This document shows positions 1-6,163 of a stretch of DNA of 9,000 bases, piece by piece. Both the position numbers and the translations under genes were made by a program. Position 1 is the stretch's first letter. Every line of letters begins with the position of its first letter. The notes under the pieces are model-generated. The model worked only from the letters and a program-made list of their open reading frames with translations. It was not told the DNA's origin and did not search any database. Source of the stretch: JAYZVT01 sp050248375 (GTDB taxonomy: Bacteria; Pseudomonadota; Alphaproteobacteria; Rhizobiales; Methyloligellaceae); assembly GCA_050248375.1 (NCBI GenBank), contig JBFWSL010000167.1, positions 1 to 9,000 of the forward strand, written 5' to 3'.

Positions 1-844
1 GCCGGGAGGCTGCCTGGAGCAGCCGTTCGCAGTCGGCCCCGGTGAAGCCGTGATGATCGGGGAAGGCGAAGCGATCGGCGAGTTTCGCCCCGGCCCTCGA
101 CAGGCTGTCGAAGAATTTCCCGGGCCGCGCGATGCCCGCGAAGGCCACCACGCGCTTGCCCTTCACCGGGGGAGACTTGGGGGCAGCCACGAGTTTGCCT
201 TCCAGGATACGCAGGCCCCTGGCGGCGGCTTGCCGGACGAGGTCCGCGCCGGACGTGCCTTCGCCCGTCAGCAGCAGCGCCTGGGCCCTGTCGAGCTGTC
301 CTGCGAGCGGCGCGCGCAGCGGGCCCGCCGGGATCACCCTGCCATTGCCGGTGCCCGCCTCCCGGTCCACCGCGAGGATCGAGAGGTCCTTGACCAGTTG
401 CGGGTTCTGGAAGCCGTCGTCCATGACAATGATGCTGGCGTCGATCCCTTCGGCGAAGCGCGCGCCCGCGTCACGGCGCACGCTGATCACCGCCGGCGCC
501 ACGCGCGACAGCAGCAGCGGTTCGTCGCCGACCTCGGCGGCGGTATCTTTCTTCGGGTCCACCAGATGCGGGCCGGCAAGCGTGCCGCCATGGCCCCGTG
601 ACAGGAACACCGGCTTCTCGCCTAGGGCGATGAGCAGTTTCGCCACGGCGATGGCGGCGGGCGTCTTGCCGCCGCCGCCCGCCGTCGGGTTGCCGATGCA
701 GATCACGGGCAGCCTGCTGCGGTAGGGCCTGGCCAGGGCCTGCCGCAGCCCTCCGCCTGCCGTCCACAGCAGCGACAGCGGCGCGAGCAGCACGGGCATG
801 ACGCTCCCTTGTCCGTACCACCACGAAGGCGCCCGCCCGCTCAT
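1..844 (-). CDS. lpxK: Tetraacyldisaccharide 4'-kinase LpxK, C-terminus cut by window edge
   Basis: LpxK phosphorylates the 4' position of the tetraacyl disaccharide to give lipid IVA at the cytoplasmic face of the inner membrane. 281 codons are visible. The family is usually about 320-345 residues, so the missing end lies beyond base 1. I read the frame by hand. It starts at an ATG that overlaps the waaA stop as ATGA and begins MSGRAPSWWYG, with a hydrophobic stretch at about residues 15-30 that would sit on the membrane. The P-loop GNPTAGGGGKTP spans about residues 51-62, LSRGHGG 81-87, the acidic DDGFQNP 142-148, and FPDHH 261-265. All of these are LpxK landmarks. The 4-base overlap suggests translational coupling to waaA. 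An internal Met at residue 16 is a possible later start, but it would remove the conserved APSWW segment. Confidence 0.95.
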   Translation of the reverse strand, partial: MSGRAPSWWYGQGSVMPVLLAPLSLLWTAGGGLRQALARPYRSRLPVICIGNPTAGGGGKTPAAIAVAKLLIALGEKPVFLSRGHGGTLAGPHLVDPKKDTAAEVGDEPLLLSRVAPAVISVRRDAGARFAEGIDASIIVMDDGFQNPQLVKDLSILAVDREAGTGNGRVIPAGPLRAPLAGQLDRAQALLLTGEGTSGADLVRQAAARGLRILEGKLVAAPKSPPVKGKRVVAFAGIARPGKFFDSLSRAGAKLADRFAFPDHHGFTGADCERLLQAASR

Positions 845-2220
845 TTCGCCCGTTCCGGAACTTTGGCCGCGGCGGCGGGCAGTGCCGGCATCAGCGCCCT
901 GATGGAGCGCTCCAGCGCGCCTTCCATGCGTTGCAGCGCCGTCTTCCCCGCCCTGAGCATGGCCGAGGCCCGGTCCTTGTCGCTCAGCAGTCGCACCGCT
1001 TCCGCGGCCAACTCGCTGGCGGAGCCTACCTCCACGCAGGCATCCCCGTCATAAAGCGCCTCGTAGGTGTCCTCGAAATTCTGCACATAAGGCCCGGTCA
1101 TGACCACGCAGTCGTGCCGCATGGCCTCCACCGGGTTCTGCCCGCCATGTGGAACGAGCGAACCGCCGATGAAGGCGAGGGGGGAGAGCGCGTAGAACAG
1201 CCCAAGCTCGCCGATGGTGTCGGCGAGATAGATGCCGGTGGAGGGCGTTATCTTCTCCCCGCGCGACCTTTGCGCTACCTCGATGCCTCGCGCGCGAAGT
1301 CTGGACGCGATCCTGCCCCCTCGCTCGGGATGGCGCGGCGCGACGATGGTCAGCAGCCGGGTGAGCTTCTCCCTGGCGGCTTCGTGCGCCTCGGCCACCA
1401 TGTCTTCCTCGCCGTCATGGGTGGATGCGGCGACGAAGACCGGGCGGCCCCTGAGCGCGGGCTCGAGTTCGCTGTGCGCCTTCGCGTCCACCGGCAGCAG
1501 CGGCGCGTCGATCTTCAGGTTTCCGGTCGTCACCACCGCCGGCGCGCCAAGCTCGCGGAAGCGCGCCGCGTGCCGGTCGCTCTGGGCCAGCACCTGGCCG
1601 AGGCGTCCGAACAGCGCCAGGCTGGTCGCCGGGCGCTTGCGCCAGCGGGCGAACGAGCGCACCGAGAGCCGTCCGTTGACCAGCACCAGATGCACATCCC
1701 GCGCGCTCGCCTCGACCAGCAGGTTCGGCCAGATCTCCGATTCCGCGAATACCCCCGCGTCCGGCCGCCAGTGGTCGAGGAAGCGGCGCACGAACGCGGC
1801 CACGTCCAGCGGCACGAACTGGTGCAGGGCGGAAGCCGGCAGGCGCTCCTCCGCCACTCGCGCCGAAGTGCGCGTGCCGGTGGTCAGCAGCAGCGTGATG
1901 TCGGGGCGGTCCCCGGCCAGCTTGTGGATGATCGGCATGACCGCCGAGGTCTCGCCGACGCTCGCGGCATGGAACCACACCAGCGGGCCCTCGGGCCGCG
2001 GGATGGTCGCTACGCCATAGCGTTCGCCCCGCCGCCCGCGCACCTCCTTGCCCCGAAGCCCGCGTATGGCGAGCAGAAGCGAAGCCACCGGCGCCAGCAG
2101 CGTGGTGGCGAGCCGGTAGGCGCGCAGCAGCAGCGGGAGCGGCTTGTGCTTTGCCGATCGGGCAGGCAGGGGCTCCTTGCGGCCCTTGCCTTGCGGAGTG
2201 TCTGCGGAACGGCTCGCCAT
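841..2220 (-). CDS. waaA: 3-deoxy-D-manno-octulosonic acid (Kdo) transferase WaaA/KdtA
   Basis: WaaA is a membrane-anchored glycosyltransferase that adds Kdo from CMP-Kdo to the lipid A precursor. The predicted protein has 459 residues, close to the usual 420-440 plus a polar N-terminal extension of about 27. A hydrophobic anchor follows at about residues 28-52. Family motifs are FHAASVGET at 83-91, where Glu90 matches the catalytic base of the family, FAESEIWPN at 158-166, NGRLS at 182-186, STHDGEE at 266-272, APRHPER at 294-300 and the nucleotide-sugar motif HGGQNPVEA at 358-366. The frame stays open upstream to 2400, but that stretch lies inside the exporter gene and is low-complexity. The ATG at 2220 lies 19 bases after the exporter stop and fits the operon. 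No strong Shine-Dalgarno sequence precedes it. Whether it adds one or more Kdo residues cannot be read from the sequence. Confidence 0.95.
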   Translation of the reverse strand: MASRSADTPQGKGRKEPLPARSAKHKPLPLLLRAYRLATTLLAPVASLLLAIRGLRGKEVRGRRGERYGVATIPRPEGPLVWFHAASVGETSAVMPIIHKLAGDRPDITLLLTTGTRTSARVAEERLPASALHQFVPLDVAAFVRRFLDHWRPDAGVFAESEIWPNLLVEASARDVHLVLVNGRLSVRSFARWRKRPATSLALFGRLGQVLAQSDRHAARFRELGAPAVVTTGNLKIDAPLLPVDAKAHSELEPALRGRPVFVAASTHDGEEDMVAEAHEAAREKLTRLLTIVAPRHPERGGRIASRLRARGIEVAQRSRGEKITPSTGIYLADTIGELGLFYALSPLAFIGGSLVPHGGQNPVEAMRHDCVVMTGPYVQNFEDTYEALYDGDACVEVGSASELAAEAVRLLSDKDRASAMLRAGKTALQRMEGALERSIRALMPALPAAAAKVPERAK

Positions 2221-2239
2221 GTCGCGGGCGCCGTCCGCT

Positions 2240-4135
2240 TTACTCTCCGGCGACGGCGCGGGACCGCTGGCCGGATTTGCGGGAGGACTTTGCCGATGGC
2301 TTCGACGCGGGCCCGCTTTCGTCGTCCGTGTCGGCGACGATGCCGAATTGCGTACGGTGCATGCGGGCGTAGAGACCGTCGGCGGCGACCAGCTCGTCAT
2401 GGCGGCCCTGCTCGACCACGCGCCCGCCTTCCAGCACGCAGATCAGGTCCGCTTTCTTAACCGTGGACAGCCGGTGCGCGATGGTGAGCACCGTGCGCCC
2501 GCGCATCAGCTTCTCCAGCGCCGCCTGCACCTTCGCCTCGGACTCGCCGTCGAGCGAACTGGTCGGTTCGTCCAGCAGCAGGATGGGCGCGTTCTTGAAC
2601 ACGGCCCGCGCTATGGCGATACGCTGCTTTTCGCCGCCCGAGAGAATGTTGCCTGCCTCGCCGGCGCGGGTGTTGTAGCCTTGCGGCAGCCGCTTGATGA
2701 AGTCATGCGCGGCGGCCGCCCTGGCGGCGTCCTCCACCGGGCCCTGCTCTTCCTCGCGCAGGCCGTAGGAGATGTTGGCGCTGATGGTGTCGTCGAACAG
2801 CACCGGGTCCTGCGTCACCAGCGCCAGCGCGTCGCGCAGGCTGTCGATGGTTACCTTCGAGATGTCCTGCCCGTCGATCAGCACGCGCCCCTTGTCGGGG
2901 TCGAAGAAGCGCAGCACCAGATTGATGATGGTGCTCTTGCCCGAACCCGAAGGCCCGACCAGCGCCACCGTGGAACCCGCCGGCACCTTGAGGCTGACGC
3001 CCTTCAGCACCGGGGACGCCTTTTCATAGGAGAACGAGACGTCCTCCAGCACGATCTCGCCCTTCTTCAGTTCGAGCGGCCTGGCGTCCGGCGCCTCCAC
3101 CAGCCGCGGCTGCTGGTCAATGATGCCGAAGATGCGGCTGGCCGCGGCAACGCCTTCCTGCAATTGCGTCTGCAGGGTCGCCACGCTCTTGAGCGGCTGG
3201 TAGATCAGCAGCGCCGAGGTCATGAAGCCCATGAAATGGCCGAGCGAGTCCGCGCCCCGGATGCCCCGGTAGCCGACCACCACCACGGCCAGCGCGAAGC
3301 CGAGGCCCACGAGGATTTCCATCGCCGGGCCCGAGGCCGCGCGCGCCCTTGCGCCGCGCATGGTGAATTCCAGCGCCCGGTCGATGGTCGCGCGTGCGCG
3401 GCCCACCTCCAGTTGCTCCTGCCGGTAGGCGCGCACGATGCGCATGCCCTGCAGCGTCTGCGAGATCAGCGCGCTGAGGTCGCCGGTCTCCTGCAGCGAC
3501 TTGGTGGTGGACTTGCGCATCTTCCTGCGCTGCCGCCCCAGCGTCAGGAGTCCCAGCGGCAGGAACACCAGGATCACCGCGGAGAAGCGCGGGTCCATGT
3601 AGATCATCACGCAGACGAGGATGACCACCTTGAGCAGGTTCTCGCCGAGCGCGACGACCGCCCGGCTCGCCGTCTGCCGCACCAGTTGTGCGTCGTTGAG
3701 GAAGCTCGATACCAGCCGCCCCGAATGTACCGACTGGATCCAGCTCAGGTCCGCGGTGGAGAGCCGCGCGAACATCTGCACGCGCAAATCGGCGATGAAG
3801 CGGTGGCCGAGATAGCCGACCGCCACGTTGGAGACATATTCCGATGCCGCCTTGACCAGCGTCACGATGGCGATGGCGCCGGCGATGGTGAAGGCCATTG
3901 CCGTGTTGCGGTTGACGAAGATCTGGTCCGCGGCCTGCTGGATCAGGAACGGGATCGCGCCCGTGGCCGCCGCGGTGAAGGCCATCGCCGCGCCGGCCGC
4001 CAGCAGCAGCTTGAAGCGCGGCCGCAGGTGCTCGTTCCAGATGCGCTCGATGACCTCGCGGGTGGTGTATTCGTCCTTGAGGTTGTCGTCGGACCGCCGG
4101 ACCTCGCGGGCATCGGTGAACAACTGCTCTTTCAC
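2240..4135 (-). CDS. msbA: MsbA-type lipid A export ABC transporter (fused permease and ATPase)
   Basis: This 631-residue half-transporter is expected to work as a homodimer in the inner membrane. By family and by position next to waaA and lpxK, it probably flips lipid A-core from the inner to the outer leaflet. The N-terminal membrane domain, about residues 40-325, has hydrophobic segments near 42-65, 80-100, 162-200 and 272-312. The nucleotide-binding domain shows Walker A GPSGSGKS at 394-401, the Q-loop at Gln442, signature LSGGEKQ at 498-504, Walker B ILLLDE at 518-523 and the H-loop His554. All catalytic residues are present. The start is a GTG preceded by AAAGGA with a 7-base spacer. 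The last 30 or so residues form a Ser/Lys/Arg-rich tail beyond the ATPase fold. Substrate specificity is inferred from context, and other type IV exporters share this architecture. Confidence 0.93.
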   Translation of the reverse strand: MKEQLFTDAREVRRSDDNLKDEYTTREVIERIWNEHLRPRFKLLLAAGAAMAFTAAATGAIPFLIQQAADQIFVNRNTAMAFTIAGAIAIVTLVKAASEYVSNVAVGYLGHRFIADLRVQMFARLSTADLSWIQSVHSGRLVSSFLNDAQLVRQTASRAVVALGENLLKVVILVCVMIYMDPRFSAVILVFLPLGLLTLGRQRRKMRKSTTKSLQETGDLSALISQTLQGMRIVRAYRQEQLEVGRARATIDRALEFTMRGARARAASGPAMEILVGLGFALAVVVVGYRGIRGADSLGHFMGFMTSALLIYQPLKSVATLQTQLQEGVAAASRIFGIIDQQPRLVEAPDARPLELKKGEIVLEDVSFSYEKASPVLKGVSLKVPAGSTVALVGPSGSGKSTIINLVLRFFDPDKGRVLIDGQDISKVTIDSLRDALALVTQDPVLFDDTISANISYGLREEEQGPVEDAARAAAAHDFIKRLPQGYNTRAGEAGNILSGGEKQRIAIARAVFKNAPILLLDEPTSSLDGESEAKVQAALEKLMRGRTVLTIAHRLSTVKKADLICVLEGGRVVEQGRHDELVAADGLYARMHRTQFGIVADTDDESGPASKPSAKSSRKSGQRSRAVAGE

Positions 4136-4142
4136 TGGTCGA

Positions 4143-4148
4143 TCCTTT
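4143..4148 (-). promoter_or_regulatory. Ribosome binding site for the exporter's GTG start
   Basis: On the minus strand AAAGGA stands 7 bases before the GTG at 4135. This strong Shine-Dalgarno match fixes the exporter start on a non-ATG codon. Confidence 0.7.
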
Positions 4149-4232
4149 GGCCGGTGCGCCTTTTCGACGGCGTCGCCCGTGTCCGTGTCCCGCTCTCGGC
4201 TGTGGGGCAGATTTCTACCAGCAATGGCAGGT

Positions 4233-4256
4233 CCGCGCCACCGGCGCGCGGCGCGG
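4233..4256. repeat. GC-rich inverted repeat between the DUF4170 gene and the exporter gene
   Basis: CCGCGCC and GGCGCGG form a perfect 7-base-pair stem around a 10-base loop, inside the 138-base gap that is the longest spacing in the operon. No T-run follows on the minus strand, so it does not look like an intrinsic terminator. In a genome this GC-rich, chance GC stems are common. A role in mRNA processing or partial attenuation is only a possibility. Confidence 0.45.
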
Positions 4257-4273
4257 CATTATCTCCGGAATCC

Positions 4274-4522
4274 CTATTTTCCCTCGGATTCCGGGTCGAG
4301 CAGCTTGTGCATATGCACGATGAAATAGCGCATCCGGGCGTTGTCCACCGTGCGCTGGGCGGCCGCCTTCCAAGCGTCGTAGGCCTTGGCGTAATTGGGA
4401 TAGATGCCGATGATATCGAGCTTGTCGAGGTCGGCGAACTCGTTGCCCTCCAGCTTGGTCAGCTCGCCGCCGAATACCAGGTGCAGAAGCTGCTTCTGGG
4501 GTTTGTCCTTGCTCTCGGCCAT
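4274..4522 (-). CDS. Small DUF4170-family protein
   Basis: This 82-residue soluble protein has no signal peptide or membrane segment. Its body matches my memory of the DUF4170 family: a VFGGEL strand near residues 16-21, then IIGIYPNYAKAYDAWKAAAQ at about 36-55 and a closing MRYFIVHMHKLLDP segment. No biochemical function is known to me. The start is the ATG at 4522, preceded on the minus strand by GGGAG with a 4-base spacer and lying 16 bases after the CysQ-like stop. The frame is open further upstream, to an ATG at 4612, but that extension overlaps the phosphatase gene and is low-complexity. DUF4170 genes often sit between cysQ-like and waaA genes in Alphaproteobacteria. That suggests, without proving, a part in lipopolysaccharide synthesis or its control. 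Confidence 0.85.
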   Translation of the reverse strand: MAESKDKPQKQLLHLVFGGELTKLEGNEFADLDKLDIIGIYPNYAKAYDAWKAAAQRTVDNARMRYFIVHMHKLLDPESEGK

Positions 4523-4538
4523 GTCGCTCCCGGTCCTG

Positions 4539-5369
4539 TCACCGTCCCGCCTTGCGTCTCGGTCCGCCGCTGGTGACGTCCACCCCGCTCGTGCGCTCGA
4601 GCAGCTCGGCATGAAGATTCGCGCCCGCCGCGACGATGCTCGGAAGCGTCAGTCCCGCGCCGTCGAAGCGCAGTTCCTCTCCGTCGTGGGTGGTCAGCAC
4701 CCCTCCCGCTTCCTGCACCAAAAGATGTGCCGCGGCAAGGTCCCACAGGCTCTTCCTCGACATGGAAATGGTCGCGTCCGCCGCGCCGCTCGCCACCAGC
4801 GCCAGCCGGTAGGCGATCGAGTTGACCCAGCGTGTGGTGACATCCTCCGGCCAGGGCTGTCCCCAGTAGGAGCGCTTGAGCAGCACGTCGGAGACGGCGA
4901 AGTGGCTGCCCCGGATGGACGCCGCCCCGCTGGTCCTGATGGGTTCCCCGTTGAGGAAGGCGCCGGCGCCGCGCAACGCGTGGAAGAACTGGTCCTTGGC
5001 CGGGTTGTAGATCGCCCCGGCGATGGGAAGGCCGTCCTCCACCAGCGCCACGCTCACCGCCCATTCCGGCACGCCTTTCAGATAGGCCCGGGTGCCGTCG
5101 ATGGGATCGGCCATCCACACGCGCTTGCGCTGGTGCCGCGAGCCGTCGTCGGGGGTCTCCTCCGAAAGCCAGCCATAACCGGGCCTGGCCTGCCCGAGGC
5201 GTTCGCGCAGCAGTTCGTCCGCGGCGATGTCGGCTTCGCTCACCTCCGTCCCGTCCGGCTTCTTGCGTGACCGCGGCGATTTGCCGAAGTAGCCCAGCGC
5301 CAGCGCGCCCGCCGCGCGGACGGCCTCATGCAGCAGGTCGGTGTCGTCTTTCAGTGTCATGGCCAGCAT
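4539..5369 (-). CDS. cysQ: Inositol monophosphatase-family enzyme, probably 3'(2'),5'-bisphosphate nucleotidase CysQ
   Basis: This is a magnesium-dependent, lithium-sensitive type phosphatase fold of 276 residues, in the normal range for the family. Metal-site motifs are complete: SEADIAAD at 44-51, WLSEET at 67-72 with the paired glutamates, ADPIDGTRAY at 87-96, and LWDLAAAHLLVQEAGG at 208-223 with the last metal-binding Asp210. CysQ enzymes remove the 3' phosphate from PAP, or from PAPS, in sulfur assimilation. The family also acts on inositol phosphates, so the exact substrate is uncertain. It is the first gene of the minus-strand lipid A-Kdo cluster. There are two possible starts, ATG at 5369 and ATG at 5360, and neither has a good Shine-Dalgarno sequence. 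I kept the longer one. The C-terminal tail is short and basic. Confidence 0.88.
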   Translation of the reverse strand: MLAMTLKDDTDLLHEAVRAAGALALGYFGKSPRSRKKPDGTEVSEADIAADELLRERLGQARPGYGWLSEETPDDGSRHQRKRVWMADPIDGTRAYLKGVPEWAVSVALVEDGLPIAGAIYNPAKDQFFHALRGAGAFLNGEPIRTSGAASIRGSHFAVSDVLLKRSYWGQPWPEDVTTRWVNSIAYRLALVASGAADATISMSRKSLWDLAAAHLLVQEAGGVLTTHDGEELRFDGAGLTLPSIVAAGANLHAELLERTSGVDVTSGGPRRKAGR

Positions 5370-5408
5370 GTAGGGCCGGTTTTTGGGCCGCGCCAGAGGG
5401 TCGGGGGG

Positions 5409-5430
5409 CCGGAATCCGGCGGATTTCCGG
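5409..5430. repeat. Imperfect inverted repeat in the leader of the cysQ-like operon
   Basis: CCGGAATCC and GGATTTCCGG pair over nine base pairs with one bulged base and a 3-base loop (GGC). It lies about 40 bases before the phosphatase start on the minus strand. It could form a leader hairpin. There is no T-tract on that strand to suggest a terminator. Confidence 0.4.
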
Positions 5431-5450
5431 GATTGTCTTTGGATACCAAG

Positions 5451-5471
5451 CCTTAACGAGGTTTCTTAAGG
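5451..5471. repeat. Perfect inverted repeat CCTTAA-N9-TTAAGG, possible operator
   Basis: Two perfect 6-base arms are separated by 9 bases and sit near the middle of the divergent intergenic region, in an AT-rich patch. A dyad like this could bind a dimeric regulator acting on either or both genes. The TTAA half-sites recall CtrA boxes, but the accepted CtrA spacing is 7, not 9. No regulator can be named. Confidence 0.4.
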
Positions 5472-5509
5472 GGATCGGAAGTCTTCTGTGGGACACTCCT
5501 GCCACTAGA

Positions 5510-5528
5510 AGGTTGCCCAAGACAACCT
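5510..5528 (+). repeat. Small hairpin just upstream of the DUF6101 ribosome binding site
   Basis: AGGTTG and CAACCT pair as a perfect 6-base-pair stem around the 7-base loop CCCAAGA. The stem ends two bases before the GGGGGAG Shine-Dalgarno sequence. If the leader RNA includes it, it would be next to the ribosome landing site. Confidence 0.4.
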
Positions 5529-5530
5529 CA

Positions 5531-5537
5531 GGGGGAG
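5531..5537 (+). promoter_or_regulatory. Ribosome binding site for the DUF6101 GTG start
   Basis: GGGGGAG followed by the 6-base spacer TTAAAA stands right before the GTG at 5544. This supports the non-ATG start and the plus-strand reading frame. Confidence 0.7.
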
Positions 5538-5543
5538 TTAAAA

Positions 5544-6140
5544 GTGAGGCGTCAAACGAAGCCGCAGGGGCTGGCGGCGCGCTGGCTTGCGCGTCCGCTG
5601 GACATCGATCCCTACCAGTTGCCGGCACGGTTCGACCTGCCGGTGCACGCCGCGCAGGACCGCGCGCGCCGTACGCTGGACCGGATCGAAATCAACCCGC
5701 AGACCATCGCCGTCGAGCGCGAGGGTTCCGCCGGCGTCGCCATCCGCGAGCAGTTGCCGCTGGCCGCCTTCTCCGGCGTCGCCATCCGCATGGAGCCCGT
5801 GGGCGACGACAGCGAAAGCTTCGCCGTTTCCGTCAACCTGCATCACGAGGACCCGGACCTCTGCATCCCGCTGCACGTGGCCTTCGATCTCATGGAGGTC
5901 AATGCCCGCTGGCAGAGCTGGGGCAGGGCGCTGGGCCTGCCGCTGCTGGTGCCTGGCCTTAACGGCGCCTGGGTCGAGCCGCTGCAGCGCATCGGCAAGG
6001 TGCGCGTGTCGCGCGCCTGCATGCGTCCGCCGCGCAAGGTGCTGTCGGCGCGCCGGTCGTGCCTGTCGGCGGTGCGCGAGGTGGGCGACAAGCGCCCCAC
6101 GCCGAGGATTTCCGGCGCGGAGATCATAGCCCGCAACTAG
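5544..6140 (+). CDS. DUF6101-family protein of unknown function
   Basis: The predicted protein has 198 residues, is soluble, and shows no signal peptide or membrane segment. It opens with MRRQTKPQG and an LDIDPYQLPARF segment at about 19-30. A central strand-rich region follows, with VAIREQLPLAAFSGVAIRM at 65-83 and FAVSVNLHHEDPDLCIPL at 93-110. The most conserved-looking block is ARWQSWGRALGLPLLVP at 121-137. This pattern, and a basic Arg-rich C-terminal region from about 155, fit what I recall of the alphaproteobacterial DUF6101 family. No catalytic motif is visible and no function is known to me. The start is a GTG with a strong Shine-Dalgarno sequence. The gene is divergent from the lipid A-Kdo operon and convergent with ubiA. 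The family name is from memory and needs a profile search. Confidence 0.78.
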   Translation: MRRQTKPQGLAARWLARPLDIDPYQLPARFDLPVHAAQDRARRTLDRIEINPQTIAVEREGSAGVAIREQLPLAAFSGVAIRMEPVGDDSESFAVSVNLHHEDPDLCIPLHVAFDLMEVNARWQSWGRALGLPLLVPGLNGAWVEPLQRIGKVRVSRACMRPPRKVLSARRSCLSAVREVGDKRPTPRISGAEIIARN

Positions 6141-6160
6141 CGCTATCCTGCGCTATCCTG
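6141..6160. repeat. Perfect tandem duplication of a 10-base unit between convergent genes
   Basis: CGCTATCCTG occurs twice back to back, filling most of the 23-base gap between the DUF6101 stop (6138-6140) and the ubiA stop (6164-6166). There is no dyad with a T-run, so no terminator is visible for either convergent gene. It is probably a simple slippage duplication. Confidence 0.8.
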
Positions 6161-6163
6161 GGC

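Larger units (their letters stand above)
5370..5543. other. Divergent intergenic leader between cysQ-like and DUF6101 genes
   Basis: These 174 bases must carry the start signals for both the minus-strand operon and the plus-strand DUF6101 gene. They are clearly more AT-rich than the flanking genes over about 5430-5545. I could not find a convincing -35/-10 pair on either strand. Three inverted repeats fall here and are listed separately. Confidence 0.6.

Noticed and set aside
51..62. Odd glycine-rich P-loop in LpxK (window residues GGGGKTP)
   Set aside because: The third position of this LpxK P-loop varies among family members, with Asn or Ala also known, so Gly there is not a defect. Coordinates given here are protein residues of LpxK.
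2221..2400. An upstream start for waaA at 2400
   Set aside because: The extra 60 residues overlap the exporter's C-terminal coding region and are Ser/Pro/Thr-rich without family resemblance. The ATG at 2220 fits the gene spacing.
931..2460. A 509-codon plus-strand open frame opposite waaA
   Set aside because: It is antisense to a well-supported waaA gene and has shadow-like Arg/Gln/His-rich composition with no recognisable motif.
4233..4256. Intrinsic terminator between the DUF4170 gene and the exporter gene
   Set aside because: The stem is GC-rich but no T-run follows it on the minus strand, and the genes on both sides fit one operon.
2144..4576. An 810-codon plus-strand open frame opposite the exporter gene
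   Set aside because: It is antisense to a complete ABC transporter with all catalytic motifs. Its product is rich in Arg, His, Gln and Ala, typical of the shadow frame of a GC-rich gene.
5451..5469. CtrA binding site
   Set aside because: The TTAA half-sites are 9 bases apart, while the accepted CtrA box has 7. I kept only the dyad itself.
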